DNA from: Verrucomicrobiaceae bacterium
GTDB lineage: Bacteria > Verrucomicrobiota > Verrucomicrobiia > Verrucomicrobiales > Verrucomicrobiaceae
NCBI GenBank assembly: GCA_016795365.1
Contig: JAEUHN010000040.1
Coordinates: 219,922 to 283,921, forward strand
Reading direction: 5' to 3'
Length of the DNA stretch: 64,000 bases
Shown here piece by piece: positions 17,134 to 25,950 of this stretch. A model generated the notes under the pieces. That model had not been told where the DNA came from. It was given only the letters and a program-made list of their open reading frames with translations, and did not search any database. Both the position numbers and the translations under genes were made by a program. Each line of letters starts with the position of its first letter. Position 1 is the first letter of the stretch.

Positions 17134-18240
17134 TTACTTCTTCTTGTCCTCACCACCGCCAGCATTGGCGATGGCTTGATCTTCGGGGGGCAGGAAGCCC
17201 TTGAAGCGGGCTTTGTCGATGGCCTTCATGTAGGCTTCCATCGGGCTCACGAGACCGTCGCGGAGCTTGGTCCAGATGGCTTCGTCCATGAACTGCATGC
17301 CCTGCGCCTTGCCGCCGATGATGACGTCGTAGAGCTTCTGGGTCGCACCTTCACGGATGATGGAGGACACGGCGGCGTTGGAGATCATGATCTCGTTCAC
17401 AGCCACGCGGCCACGGCCATCGGCTTTCTTCATGAGGAGCTGGGCGACCACGCCTTTCAGCGACGCGGCGAGCATGGTGCGCACCTGACTCTGCTGGTCG
17501 GCAGGGAAGACGTCCACGATACGGTCAACGGTCTTGCGGGCGTTGTTCGTGTGAAGGGTGCCGAACACAAGCAGGCCGGTTTCGGCAGCGGTGAGGGCAA
17601 GCGAGATGGTTTCCAGGTCGCGCATTTCACCCACGAGCACGATGTCGGCGTCCTCACGCAGGGCGGCGCGCAGGCCGTCGGCGAAGGTGGGCGTCTGGAT
17701 CGGCACTTCGCGCTGGGTGATGATGGACCTCTTGTTGCGATGCACGAACTCGATCGGTTCCTCGATCGTGATGATGTGGCGGCGGAAGTTGACGTTGATG
17801 TAGTCGAGCAGGGCCGCGAGCGTGGTGGACTTGCCGGAGCCGGTGGGACCGGTGACGAGCACGAGGCCACCACGCAGATGGCCGAACTCCTTCACGACGG
17901 GCGGGATGCCGAGCTGCTCGAGCGATGCGATCTTCGTGGGAATGATACGGAAGACGCAGCCCATGCCGTTCTGCTGCTTGAAGTAGTTGCAGCGGAAGCG
18001 GTTGTCCGAGTCCATCTCATACGCGAAGTCAAGGTCGCCGCGCTCCTGATACTTGTTCCAGGCGCGCTCCTCACAGATCTCTCTCATCATCGGCTCGATG
18101 GTCTCGGGCGTGAGGATTTCGTCGGAGATGGGCTTGATGCTGCCGTGAACTCGAATCTTGGGGGGCTGGCCCTGGCTAAGGTGAAGGTCGGAACCACCGA
18201 GTTCGATGAGCTTGGCGAAGTAGGCGTCGATGACGGGCAT
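17134..18240 (-). CDS. PilT/PilU-like pilus retraction ATPase (second of a pair)
   Basis: A 368-residue hexameric ATPase of the type IV pilus retraction family. It shows the N-terminal ASD motif SDLHLSQGQPPKIRVHG, Walker A GPTGSGKST (131-139), Asp box ITIEEPIEFVH, Walker B LVGEMRDLETISLALTAAET and the His box FGTLHTNNARKT. The C-terminus ends in a GGGEDKKK tail. It is about 45% like its neighbour by eye, and the pair recalls PilT-PilU, where the second ATPase helps the first under load. No pilin or assembly genes lie nearby. Confidence 0.93.
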   Translation of the reverse strand: MPVIDAYFAKLIELGGSDLHLSQGQPPKIRVHGSIKPISDEILTPETIEPMMREICEERAWNKYQERGDLDFAYEMDSDNRFRCNYFKQQNGMGCVFRIIPTKIASLEQLGIPPVVKEFGHLRGGLVLVTGPTGSGKSTTLAALLDYINVNFRRHIITIEEPIEFVHRNKRSIITQREVPIQTPTFADGLRAALREDADIVLVGEMRDLETISLALTAAETGLLVFGTLHTNNARKTVDRIVDVFPADQQSQVRTMLAASLKGVVAQLLMKKADGRGRVAVNEIMISNAAVSSIIREGATQKLYDVIIGGKAQGMQFMDEAIWTKLRDGLVSPMEAYMKAIDKARFKGFLPPEDQAIANAGGGEDKKK

Positions 18241-18285
18241 GGGAAACGAAAGGATGAAGGATGAAGTCGGAAGGATAAAAAGGCA

Positions 18286-19437
18286 TCAAGCGCCTTTGGC
18301 GAGGAAGGTGCGCATCACGGCCTTGTCCTCGGCGCGGGTCTCGCATTCCTCACGCGAGATGAGGCCCTGCGAGTAGAGGCTGCGCAGGGAGTCGTCCATG
18401 GTGATCATGCCCACCGACTTACCAGTCTGCATGATGCCGTTGAGCATGAAGGTTTTGCCATCACGAATCGTCGCGGCCACAGCGGGCGTGTTCACAAGAA
18501 GCTCGAGCGCCATGGCGCGGCCGTTGCCGTCCACGCGGGGGATGAGCTGCTGGGAAATGATGCCGCGCAGAGATTCGGACACCATGACTCGGATCTGATC
18601 GCGCTGGTCGGAGGGGAACACGTCGAGCACACGGTCCAGGGTTCGCGCTGAGTTACCGGTGTGCAGTGTGCCGAGCACCAAGTGGCCCGTTTCCGCAGCG
18701 GTGATGGCGAGCGAGATGGTTTCCAAGTCGCGCATTTCACCCACCATGATGACGTCCGGGTCTTCACGGAGTGCGCCACGAAGGGCAGCGGAGAAGGACG
18801 CGGTGTGCGTGTGCACTTCGCGTTGGTTCACATGGCAGCCTTTGGAATCGACGACGTATTCGATCGGGTCTTCCAGCGTGATGATGTGGTCCTGACGCTC
18901 GGTATTGATGGAGTCCACGAGGGCCGCGAGTGTGGTCGATTTACCGCAGCCCACGGGGCCAGTCACGAGGATGAGGCCGTTGTGGTAGCGCGTGAGGGTG
19001 CGCACGGTGTCGGGCAGGCCGAGTTCATCAATGGAACGCAGGTGCGTGTTGATGATGCGGAAGGCCATGTCGATACCGAGACGCTGCTGCACCACGGAAG
19101 CACGGAAGCGACCGTAGTCCGGTGAGTAGGCGAAATCGACGTCGCCGCGTTCCTTGAGCTGCTTTTGCTGCTGCTCGCCCAGGAAGCCCATCGCCAGACG
19201 TTCGGCGTCTTCGGCAGTCAGCGGGGCGGCCCGATGGGTGGCGCTTTCCCAGATGGGACCTAGGGTGCCGTAGCGACGCCACATGGGCGGGGAGGCGGTG
19301 GCGAGGTGGAGATCGGAGGCATCGTATTGGATGCAAAACTTCAGGTAATCATCCACCGAGTTCAGCACCGGGACGATCTGAGGTTCATCAGTGACGACGA
19401 CGGCTTGCGGGACGTGTTCTTCAGACTCTTGCGACAT
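18286..19437 (-). CDS. pilT: PilT-like pilus retraction ATPase (first of a pair)
   Basis: A 383-residue PilT-family ATPase with an extra N-terminal stretch of about 25 residues compared with the next gene. Motifs are ASDLHLATASPPMWRRYG, Walker A GPVGCGKST (160-168), ITLEDPIEYVVDSKG, VGEMRDLETISLAITAAET and LGTLHTGNSARTLDRVLD. It is cytoplasmic and would power twitching motility or DNA uptake. Its start overlaps the preceding small membrane-protein gene by 17 bases, and the second ATPase follows after 45 bases. Confidence 0.93.
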   Translation of the reverse strand: MSQESEEHVPQAVVVTDEPQIVPVLNSVDDYLKFCIQYDASDLHLATASPPMWRRYGTLGPIWESATHRAAPLTAEDAERLAMGFLGEQQQKQLKERGDVDFAYSPDYGRFRASVVQQRLGIDMAFRIINTHLRSIDELGLPDTVRTLTRYHNGLILVTGPVGCGKSTTLAALVDSINTERQDHIITLEDPIEYVVDSKGCHVNQREVHTHTASFSAALRGALREDPDVIMVGEMRDLETISLAITAAETGHLVLGTLHTGNSARTLDRVLDVFPSDQRDQIRVMVSESLRGIISQQLIPRVDGNGRAMALELLVNTPAVAATIRDGKTFMLNGIMQTGKSVGMITMDDSLRSLYSQGLISREECETRAEDKAVMRTFLAKGA

Positions 19438-19837
19438 GGGAATGGGTATCGGGGCCTTGGCGTTTCAGGACAGTAGCGATGTAATTCTGGAGATGGTCTT
19501 TGAGGTGCGTGGTGGCGAAATTCATCGCGGCGCGCCGTGCGACCGTGAAAAACAAACCGCTCATCATGCCGGAGAACCCGCGTTTTGTATCGGAACCGCC
19601 AAATTTGTCACTCCTAATCTTGGGCGGGAAGATCAATCGGATCGCCAAGAGCCCCGTTACCACGCCGCCGACGATCCAGGCGAGCTTGTGCTTTTCCAGG
19701 CTGCGACGCGCCAGCGTGGCGGGATTCCATTCGGTGCGCGCGAGCCTTGACTCGTAGGTCAGCTCGGCGCGGGCACTGTCCAGCTCTAGCAGGAGCTGGC
19801 GTTTCAGTTCGGCGGTTGTTGGTTGCGGGCGACCCAT
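19421..19837 (-). CDS. Small membrane protein, third member of a YqjD-YqjE-like trio
   Basis: A 138-residue protein with a charged N-terminal helix (AELKRQLLLELDSARAELTY), one clear membrane helix (about 52-70, LAWIVGGVVTGLLAIRLIF) and an amphipathic C-terminal part. Position and shape resemble YqjK-type partners of the YqjD/YqjE ribosome-and-membrane proteins of other bacteria. It overlaps the holin-X gene by 34 bases and pilT by 17, so the group is translationally coupled. Confidence 0.65.
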   Translation of the reverse strand: MGRPQPTTAELKRQLLLELDSARAELTYESRLARTEWNPATLARRSLEKHKLAWIVGGVVTGLLAIRLIFPPKIRSDKFGGSDTKRGFSGMMSGLFFTVARRAAMNFATTHLKDHLQNYIATVLKRQGPDTHSHVARV

Positions 19838-20238
19838 TCGCGATCCTTTTCGAATTGGTTGAGACTTTCCTCAAAGAGACGCACGCGCTTCCATCGGCCC
19901 TTCGCGGCGATGAGGAAGAGGAAGCCGAAGAAAAAGTGCAGCCCCGCGAGCATGAGGGCGAGGTATTCCCACCGCATCCAGGACCAGACGTGCTGCTGAA
20001 GGTATTCAGCGCCGAGAGAGACCACCGCTGGCATCGCCAGCAGCCAGGCCACGATCAGGCTCATCAGCGCCAGCACGCCGCGCGACCCCACCTTCGACAC
20101 ATGAGTGCCGGCCTCCTGGGCCTCGATTTGAAACAGTTTTCCGCGCGCTCCGACGTAGCGGAGCACGGCCTGCAAAAGCCCGCGAATGCGGCCCTCGGTG
20201 CCGGATTCCTGCGCTGGGGGCTGACCGGCGTCCGGCAT
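19804..20238 (-). CDS. Phage holin family / YqjE-like (DUF1469) membrane protein
   Basis: A 144-residue protein. An amphipathic N-terminal region (GLLQAVLRYVGARGKLFQIE) is followed by two long membrane helices separated by a short loop with WSWMRWEY, then a basic tail (KGRWKRVRLFEESLNQFEKD). This is the layout of the Holin-X/DUF1469 family, usually found beside DUF883 proteins as here. Despite the name it is not evidence for a prophage. Confidence 0.75.
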   Translation of the reverse strand: MPDAGQPPAQESGTEGRIRGLLQAVLRYVGARGKLFQIEAQEAGTHVSKVGSRGVLALMSLIVAWLLAMPAVVSLGAEYLQQHVWSWMRWEYLALMLAGLHFFFGFLFLIAAKGRWKRVRLFEESLNQFEKDREWVARNQQPPN

Positions 20239-20265
20239 GGCTGCTCTTAGTTCACCGCTTTTGGA

Positions 20266-20619
20266 TTAGCGACGGAGAATGAGGCCGACAAAGAGGCCCA
20301 CGCCGAAGGCGGTAAGCACAGCCTGCACGGGCTTTTCGCGAACGAACTTCTCACCTTCGGTGCGAAGATCAGCGTAGCGATCGCGTGCTTCGTTGAAAGC
20401 CTGGCCTGCATACTCCTTGAAGTCGTCGGCACGCTCGGTGGCCGTGCTCTTGAACTGCTGCGCACGTTCTTGCGCGGCGGAACGAAGTTCCTGTGCCTTC
20501 TGGCTGGCGGCGTTGCGCAATTCTTCGGCAGCCTTCATGGCACTCGCCTTGGCGGCCTGGAAGGGGTCCTGGCTGGCTGCTGCGCCAAACTGGGGGTCAG
20601 ATGGGATGGGATCGCTCAT
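20266..20619 (-). CDS. DUF883/YqjD-ElaB-like membrane-anchored protein
   Basis: A 117-residue protein: a long Ala/Gln/Arg/Glu amphipathic helix (AMKAAEELRNAASQKAQELR onwards) ending in a C-terminal membrane anchor (VQAVLTAFGVGLFVGLILRR). This is the YqjD/ElaB layout. YqjD in E. coli binds ribosomes at the membrane in stationary phase. The ATG at 20619 is chosen over a longer frame because MSDPIPSDPQ fits the family. It heads the seven-gene minus-strand run that contains the PilT pair. Confidence 0.8.
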   Translation of the reverse strand: MSDPIPSDPQFGAAASQDPFQAAKASAMKAAEELRNAASQKAQELRSAAQERAQQFKSTATERADDFKEYAGQAFNEARDRYADLRTEGEKFVREKPVQAVLTAFGVGLFVGLILRR

Positions 20620-20786
20620 ATCAGGATGGATGGTTTCAGTTATTACGACTGCGAACGACTTAACTGAAACGCGTTTGATTCGCGAGAGAAAAAGCAGCGC
20701 GATTGTTGGAGGCGTTCGTAGCACCCTCGTGGTCCAAACACCTTGACCTCGCCATCGCACGCCACCAGATAACCTGCCTCCAACCA

Positions 20787-21674
20787 ATGCCTGCTCCAAC
20801 CAAAGTCCTGGTGCTGGGTGCCTCCGGGCGCCTGGGCCGCGCGCTGCTCAGGATCTACCGCGGCGCAGGGATTTCAGCGAGTGCCCTGTCCCACACGGAC
20901 CTCGACCTCTCGCGCCCCGAAGACATCGCCACACGTCTGGCCCGCTATGAGTTCGATGTGCTGATCAACACCGCAGGCATCACCGACGTGGATTATTGCG
21001 AAGCGAACGAAGGTTTGGCCATGACTGTTAATGGCCAGGCTCCCGGTGCTGCGGCCGCCCACTGTCGGGAACGCGGAGCCCGGTTCGTCCAGATCAGCAC
21101 CGACTATGTCTTCGATGGCGCAGGTCGCGAGCCGATCACGGAGGACATGCCGTGCAAGCCCGTCAATGCGTATGGACGCAGCAAGCTCGAGGGCGAGCAG
21201 ACCGCCGTTGCTGCTCTGCCAGAAGCTCTGGTGCTGCGCGTCTCATGGTTGTTCGGCATCGAGAAGTCGAGCTTCCCCGATCGCATCATCCGTCAGGCAC
21301 GTGAGCGCCTCGACGTCAGCGCCGTGAACGACAAGTGGGCATGCCCGACGTATGCGGATGACGTCTGCGATTGGATGCTCGCCCTGCTGTCGATGGACGA
21401 TGTGAAAGGCATCTTCCACCTGTGCAATTCGGGTGCCTGCTCCTGGCAGGAGTATGGCGAAGCGGCGCTGACCATTGCTTCGCAGCTCGGTGTCCCCTTG
21501 AAGACCACCAGCGTCCGCGGCCACACCATGGAAGGCTTTGCCCCCTTCCTCGCCGCACGTCCGGCCTACACCGCGCTCAGCACCGCGAAGTTCACCGCTC
21601 TCACCGGCATCCAGCCGCGCAGCTGGGACGCCGCCCTGGAAGACTACCTGCGCACCAAGCACCTCAGCCGATGA
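20787..21674 (+). CDS. rfbD: dTDP-4-dehydrorhamnose reductase
   Basis: A 295-residue short-chain-type reductase that makes dTDP-L-rhamnose, the last step of that pathway. The NAD(P) motif is VLVLGASGRLGRAL at the N-terminus. STDYVFDGAG and the active-site YGRSKLEGE give the Ser/Thr-Tyr-Lys triad, and the C-terminal RPAYTALSTAKF is typical of RmlD. RmlB, which acts earlier in the same pathway, is at 36112. The stop overlaps the next start in ATGA. Confidence 0.92.
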   Translation: MPAPTKVLVLGASGRLGRALLRIYRGAGISASALSHTDLDLSRPEDIATRLARYEFDVLINTAGITDVDYCEANEGLAMTVNGQAPGAAAAHCRERGARFVQISTDYVFDGAGREPITEDMPCKPVNAYGRSKLEGEQTAVAALPEALVLRVSWLFGIEKSSFPDRIIRQARERLDVSAVNDKWACPTYADDVCDWMLALLSMDDVKGIFHLCNSGACSWQEYGEAALTIASQLGVPLKTTSVRGHTMEGFAPFLAARPAYTALSTAKFTALTGIQPRSWDAALEDYLRTKHLSR

Positions 21675-22477
21675 ACGACCAGCTCACCCTCCGCACGCCT
21701 GAAGGTGCCAGTGCCACGATCTTCCACCAAGGCGCGCATGTCACGTCGTGGAAAACCCCTGATGACCGCGAGCAGATGTTTCTCAGCAGCCGCTCGGAGT
21801 TCGGCGCTGGGACGGCCATCCGCGGCGGCGTGCCGATCGTGTTCCCGCAGTTCTCAGGGCTCGGCCCGTTGAAGAAGCACGGGTTCGCCCGCAACCTCGC
21901 CTGGACGCCAGTCTCGGTGCAAACCGATGCTGCCGTGCTGCAATTGGAAGACTCGGAAGAAACTCGAGCCCAGTGGCCACATGGCTTTCGCGTGGAGCTT
22001 CACATTCAGCTTCACGCCTGGAGCCTGGACATGACTTTGCGAGTTCAGAACACGGGCAGCACGACCTTCGATTTCACAGCTGCACTCCACACCTACCTCG
22101 CGGTGGATGATGCTTTCGCCAGCCAGGTGGAGGGACTTCAAGGCCTGACCTACCGGAACAATCCGACGCAGACCGAGCACCTCGAATCCGCCGCCCTCAT
22201 TAGCTTTGGCAGCGAGATCGACCGAGCTTACTTCGGTGCAGGCTCGCGCCAGGTGATCCTGCACGATGGCTCGCGTCGCGTGCTGGTGAGTCAGCGCGGC
22301 TTTGACGACACGGTGGTCTGGAATCCCGCTGCTGAAGTCGGGGCCAAGATCCCCGACATGGAGCCCGAGGGCTGGCTTCGTTACGTGTGCATCGAAGCCG
22401 CCGCCGTGAAGCCCGCCATCACGCTGGCTCCCGGTGCCGAATGGTCCGGCACACAGCGGCTGGATGCGAGCGCTTAG
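21671..22477 (+). CDS. D-hexose-6-phosphate mutarotase (YeaD-like aldose 1-epimerase family)
   Basis: A 268-residue galactose-mutarotase-fold protein. The substrate-binding Arg is in AIRGGVPIVFPQFSG, the catalytic His in KHGFARN and in HTYLAV, and the catalytic Glu near DMEPEGW. It interconverts alpha and beta hexose-6-phosphate. Start fixed by the ATGA overlap with rfbD; a longer in-frame extension upstream lies wholly inside rfbD. The pair suggests a sugar-supply operon. Confidence 0.9.
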   Translation: MNDQLTLRTPEGASATIFHQGAHVTSWKTPDDREQMFLSSRSEFGAGTAIRGGVPIVFPQFSGLGPLKKHGFARNLAWTPVSVQTDAAVLQLEDSEETRAQWPHGFRVELHIQLHAWSLDMTLRVQNTGSTTFDFTAALHTYLAVDDAFASQVEGLQGLTYRNNPTQTEHLESAALISFGSEIDRAYFGAGSRQVILHDGSRRVLVSQRGFDDTVVWNPAAEVGAKIPDMEPEGWLRYVCIEAAAVKPAITLAPGAEWSGTQRLDASA

Positions 22478-22581
22478 ACCGTTGCCGAATAGGCGCTTCA
22501 TCCCATTGCCCACCAGGGAGAGTCCGTGAAGGAACCTTCGAGGTGCATCGTTTGGTTTTGGCTCCATCCACCACCGAACTC

Positions 22582-24054
22582 ATGCGTCTTCATCTCGCTC
22601 TTTCCGCCCTGCTGGGCATGGCCCTCGTCGCCCATGCTCAAGAAAAGAAGCCTGCCCCCGCGGCAGCCAAACCCGCTCCGGCCAAGCCCGCGCCCAAAGG
22701 CTGGGGATTGAAGGACGGCGATCGCGTGATCTTCATCGGCGATTCGATCACCCACCAGTGCCTCTACACCCAGTATGTGGAGGACTATTTTTTCACGCGT
22801 TACCCGAACGTGAACATCAAGTTCCGCAACGCCGGCATCAGCGGCGACCGAGCCCAGGATGCGCTCGACCGCTTCGACGACGACATCGCGCCCTTCAAGC
22901 CCACCGTCGCCACCGTCCTCCTCGGCATGAACGACGGTAGCTACCGCGACTTCGATCCGGTCATCTTCAAGACCTACGCTGATGGCATGACGAAGCTCTG
23001 CGACCGCCTCGACGCCCTGAAGTGTCGCGTCATCCTGATGAGCCCCACCATGTTCGATCATCAAGCCTTCGAGCAGATGGTGGCCAAGGACCCCGCCAAG
23101 GCGAAGAACAAGGACCCACAGAACTACAACGGCGTGCTCGCCTACTACGGCAAGTGGGTGCAGGAAACCGCCCGCAAGCGCGGCTACGGCTTCGTCGATC
23201 TCTATGGTCCGCTCAACACGCTCACCACTCAAGGTCGCCGCCAGGATCCCAACTTCACTCTCATCGCTGACGCGATCCATCCCGGCCCTGATGGCCAGTT
23301 GATCATGGCTTACGAGCTGCTGAAACAGACTGGCGAACTCGGCGGTATCTTCGGCAGCGGGGCCAAGCTGGCGGCCGGTCAATGGAAGTCGTTGAATCCT
23401 GGCATCGTCACCGATGTGAGGGGCGAACCCGGCAAGTCTGTGAGCTACACGGCCACGATCAAATCGCTCCCTTGGATCGTGCCCGCCGAGGCGGCTCTGG
23501 GCTACAAGCTCAGCCGCGCAGGCCACACCGGCACGCAGGAGAGCCACATCGTCGTCGGCTTGAACGCCGGCTACTACAACCTCCGCATCAATGGTCAGGA
23601 CGTGGGCCGGTTCGATGAGCGCGGCCTCGCCGTTCACGCTGAGATCGAAGAGAACCCGAATTCCCCCACGCATCAGCAAGCCCTCAAGGTCGCAGAATTG
23701 AACAAGCAGCGTAACGCCGAGGCCATCAACCCGCTGCGTGGCCTCTACGGCCAGCGCAAGGGCAAGCTCCGCGCCGCCCGAGAAGCCGCCAATCAGGCCG
23801 CCGCTCCGTCCAAGGACGGCCAGCCTGCCCCCGCCGCCGGGAAAGTGAACAGCATGGAAGCCTTCAACGCGTGGCGCGAGAACGAGCTGAAGCCCAAGGA
23901 AGCCGAGCTGCTCAAGAAGGCCGAATCCTTCGAAGAACAGATCCGCCAGGCCGCCCAGCCCCAGCCCGTCAAAGTGGAAGTCATCCCTACCGCCGCTCCC
24001 GCCAAGCCGATGCCCAAGGCCCGGCCCAAGGCGGCGGCGAAGAAGGCGGCTTGA
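22582..24054 (+). CDS. Secreted SGNH/GDSL hydrolase with C-terminal Ala/Lys-rich extension
   Basis: A 490-residue protein with a signal peptide (MRLHLALSALLGMALVAHAQ) and a Pro/Ala/Lys linker. The SGNH core (about 40-260) has block I FIGDSITHQ (Ser), block II NAGISGDRA (Gly), block III LLGMNDGSY (Asn) and block V DAIHPGPDGQ (Asp-His). Residues from about 270 form a long extension with charged helices (GLYGQRKGKLRAAREAANQA) and a basic Ala/Lys tail. The family acts as esterases on carbohydrates or lipids. The substrate is unknown. Confidence 0.87.
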   Translation: MRLHLALSALLGMALVAHAQEKKPAPAAAKPAPAKPAPKGWGLKDGDRVIFIGDSITHQCLYTQYVEDYFFTRYPNVNIKFRNAGISGDRAQDALDRFDDDIAPFKPTVATVLLGMNDGSYRDFDPVIFKTYADGMTKLCDRLDALKCRVILMSPTMFDHQAFEQMVAKDPAKAKNKDPQNYNGVLAYYGKWVQETARKRGYGFVDLYGPLNTLTTQGRRQDPNFTLIADAIHPGPDGQLIMAYELLKQTGELGGIFGSGAKLAAGQWKSLNPGIVTDVRGEPGKSVSYTATIKSLPWIVPAEAALGYKLSRAGHTGTQESHIVVGLNAGYYNLRINGQDVGRFDERGLAVHAEIEENPNSPTHQQALKVAELNKQRNAEAINPLRGLYGQRKGKLRAAREAANQAAAPSKDGQPAPAAGKVNSMEAFNAWRENELKPKEAELLKKAESFEEQIRQAAQPQPVKVEVIPTAAPAKPMPKARPKAAAKKAA

Positions 24055-24090
24055 GCTTGTGCATTTGCACGCCTTGTTCGCGCGCTGCCC

Positions 24091-25950
24091 ATGGAACGTC
24101 TGAATCAGGCCATCGCCAACACCCATGCCCGCCTGCTGGCGGAGATGCAGCAGCACGGGCACTGGGAGGGCGAGCTGTCCAGCAGCGCGCTCTCCACGGC
24201 AACAGCCGTGGTGGCCCTGTCATTGGTCGATGCCACGGCGCACGAGGGTTTCATCCGCGCGGGCGTTCGATGGATCGCCGCGCACCAGAACAGCGACGGC
24301 GGCTGGGGTGACACGCCCGTGTCCCGCAGCAATTTGTCCACCACACTGCTGTGCTGGTCCGCTCTGGGCATCGTCAGCCAGGAGGCACCGATCGAAGTCG
24401 TTCGCCTGTGCGAGATGTGGATTCGGAATACCGTCGGGTCGCTGCGACCGGACGAGGTAGCGAAGGCGGTGATCGCCCGCTACGGCAAGGACAAGACGTT
24501 TTCCGTCCCGATCCTGATGATGGCCACCCTGTGCGGGCGCATGGGGGACAATGCCTGGTCCCGCGTGTTGCCCCTGCCCTTCGAGCTGGCTGTGCTCCCC
24601 CGCTCCTGGTTCGGGGCCATCGGCTTGCCCGTGGTCAGCTACGCCCTACCCGCGCTGATTGCCATTGGCCATGCGCGATTCCATCACTCGCCCCCGGGCT
24701 GGTGGTCGCCCCTGCGCTGGATTCGCGGCTGGGCCTGGAAACGGGTGCGCCCGATGCTGCGGGACTTGCAGCCCTCCAGCGGCGGTTACCTGGAGGCCAC
24801 GCCACTGACCAGCTTCGTGACCATGGCCCTGGCTGGCTCGGGTGAAAAAGACCATCCCTGTGTGCCCAAGGCGGTCGAGTTCCTCCATCGGTCCATGCGC
24901 ACCGACGGTAGTTGGCCCATCGACACAAACCTCGCCACCTGGGGCACCACGCTGGCGGTCAAGGCCCTGGGCGACGACTTGCCCCGAGATCAACGTTCGA
25001 AGATCAAGTCCTGGCTGCTCGACCAGCAATACACTTCCATCCATCCGTTCACCAATGCCGCGCCCGGTGGCTGGGCTTGGACGGATCTCCCCGGCGGTGT
25101 GCCCGATGCAGACGACACGGCGGGGGGGCTGATCGCGCTCTGGCACCTCTGCGACGATGAGGACGACCGCCAACGCCACGTGCCTCAAGCAGCCGCCGCC
25201 GTGCGCTGGCTGCTCGATCTCCAGAATCGCGACGGCGGCATTCCCACCTTCTGCCGAGGCTGGGGCACCCTGCCCTTTGATCGCAGTGCTCCCGAACTCA
25301 CCGCCCACGCGCTCTGGGCCTGGCACCTGTGGTCCGTTTACATGCCCGCCGAGATCAGCGAGCGCCTGCCCGACGCGGTCGAGCGCGCGCAGCGTTACCT
25401 CACCCGCACAGGCAAGGTCTTCGCCAAGCTCGAAGCCCGCCGCACCATCGCCTATACCCCGCGGCATCGCCTTCCCGCGCCTCGCCGCCTGCCCCACTGG
25501 GAGCCACTTTGGTTCGGCAACGAAGCCTCGGCTGAGCAATCCAATCCCATCTATGGCACGGCTGCCGTGCTTCGGGGCCTGCTCGGCAGCGGTCTCACGG
25601 CAAAGCATCCTCTGGTGCGCAGCGCTGCCTTGTTTCTATTCGCGGATCAGGATGCCCTCGGCGGCTGGGGCGGTGCCCATGGCGTGGCTCCGAGCATTGA
25701 GGAAACGGCGGTGGCGCTAACCGCCCTCGCTCCCGTGGCCGATCAATTCAATGAGGTGGTGCAACGCAATGCCAAGCCGGTGGAACGCGCCGCTGCCTGG
25801 CTGCTGGAAGCCACTCGCGAGGGCACTCACTTCCCCGCCGCGCCCATCGGGCTCTACTTTGCCCGCCTCTGGTATCATGAGCGGCTCTACCCCATCATCT
25901 GGACGCTCGGCGCTCTGAAGGCGGCACGCGATGCGCTGACGAAGTCCTGA
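24091..25950 (+). CDS. Squalene-hopene-cyclase-like (prenyltransferase/squalene oxidase repeat) protein
   Basis: A 619-residue alpha/alpha-barrel protein. It has the class II terpene cyclase acid motif DADDT (residues 339-343), where the central Asp would protonate the substrate. QW-type repeats are seen: QNSDGGWGD near 67, SGGYLEA, PGGWAW, QNRDGGIP and QDALGGWGG. The N-terminus GHWEGELSSSALSTATA is characteristic of a divergent squalene-cyclase group in planctomycetes and verrucomicrobia. It is somewhat shorter than typical SHC and no hpn genes accompany it. The substrate could be squalene or another polyprenyl chain; I cannot decide from sequence. Confidence 0.8.
   Translation: MERLNQAIANTHARLLAEMQQHGHWEGELSSSALSTATAVVALSLVDATAHEGFIRAGVRWIAAHQNSDGGWGDTPVSRSNLSTTLLCWSALGIVSQEAPIEVVRLCEMWIRNTVGSLRPDEVAKAVIARYGKDKTFSVPILMMATLCGRMGDNAWSRVLPLPFELAVLPRSWFGAIGLPVVSYALPALIAIGHARFHHSPPGWWSPLRWIRGWAWKRVRPMLRDLQPSSGGYLEATPLTSFVTMALAGSGEKDHPCVPKAVEFLHRSMRTDGSWPIDTNLATWGTTLAVKALGDDLPRDQRSKIKSWLLDQQYTSIHPFTNAAPGGWAWTDLPGGVPDADDTAGGLIALWHLCDDEDDRQRHVPQAAAAVRWLLDLQNRDGGIPTFCRGWGTLPFDRSAPELTAHALWAWHLWSVYMPAEISERLPDAVERAQRYLTRTGKVFAKLEARRTIAYTPRHRLPAPRRLPHWEPLWFGNEASAEQSNPIYGTAAVLRGLLGSGLTAKHPLVRSAALFLFADQDALGGWGGAHGVAPSIEETAVALTALAPVADQFNEVVQRNAKPVERAAAWLLEATREGTHFPAAPIGLYFARLWYHERLYPIIWTLGALKAARDALTKS

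Noticed and set aside
8235..19437. A complete type II secretion or type IV pilus locus
   Set aside because: Only the secretin and two PilT-like ATPases occur, in separate operons; no pilin, GspE/F/G, PilM-Q or prepilin peptidase genes are seen.
19804..20238. Prophage remnant suggested by a holin-like protein
   Set aside because: The protein is of the Holin-X/YqjE family next to a DUF883 gene; no other phage genes are present.
22498..24162. Open frame of about 554 codons opposite the SGNH hydrolase
   Set aside because: Antisense to a protein with all SGNH blocks; Gly/Leu/His-rich composition typical of a mirror frame. The similar frame at 50772-52301 opposite lysS is rejected for the same reason.
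24091..25950. A hopanoid biosynthesis cluster
   Set aside because: Neighbours are an SGNH hydrolase and folC; no hpn or squalene synthase genes are present.
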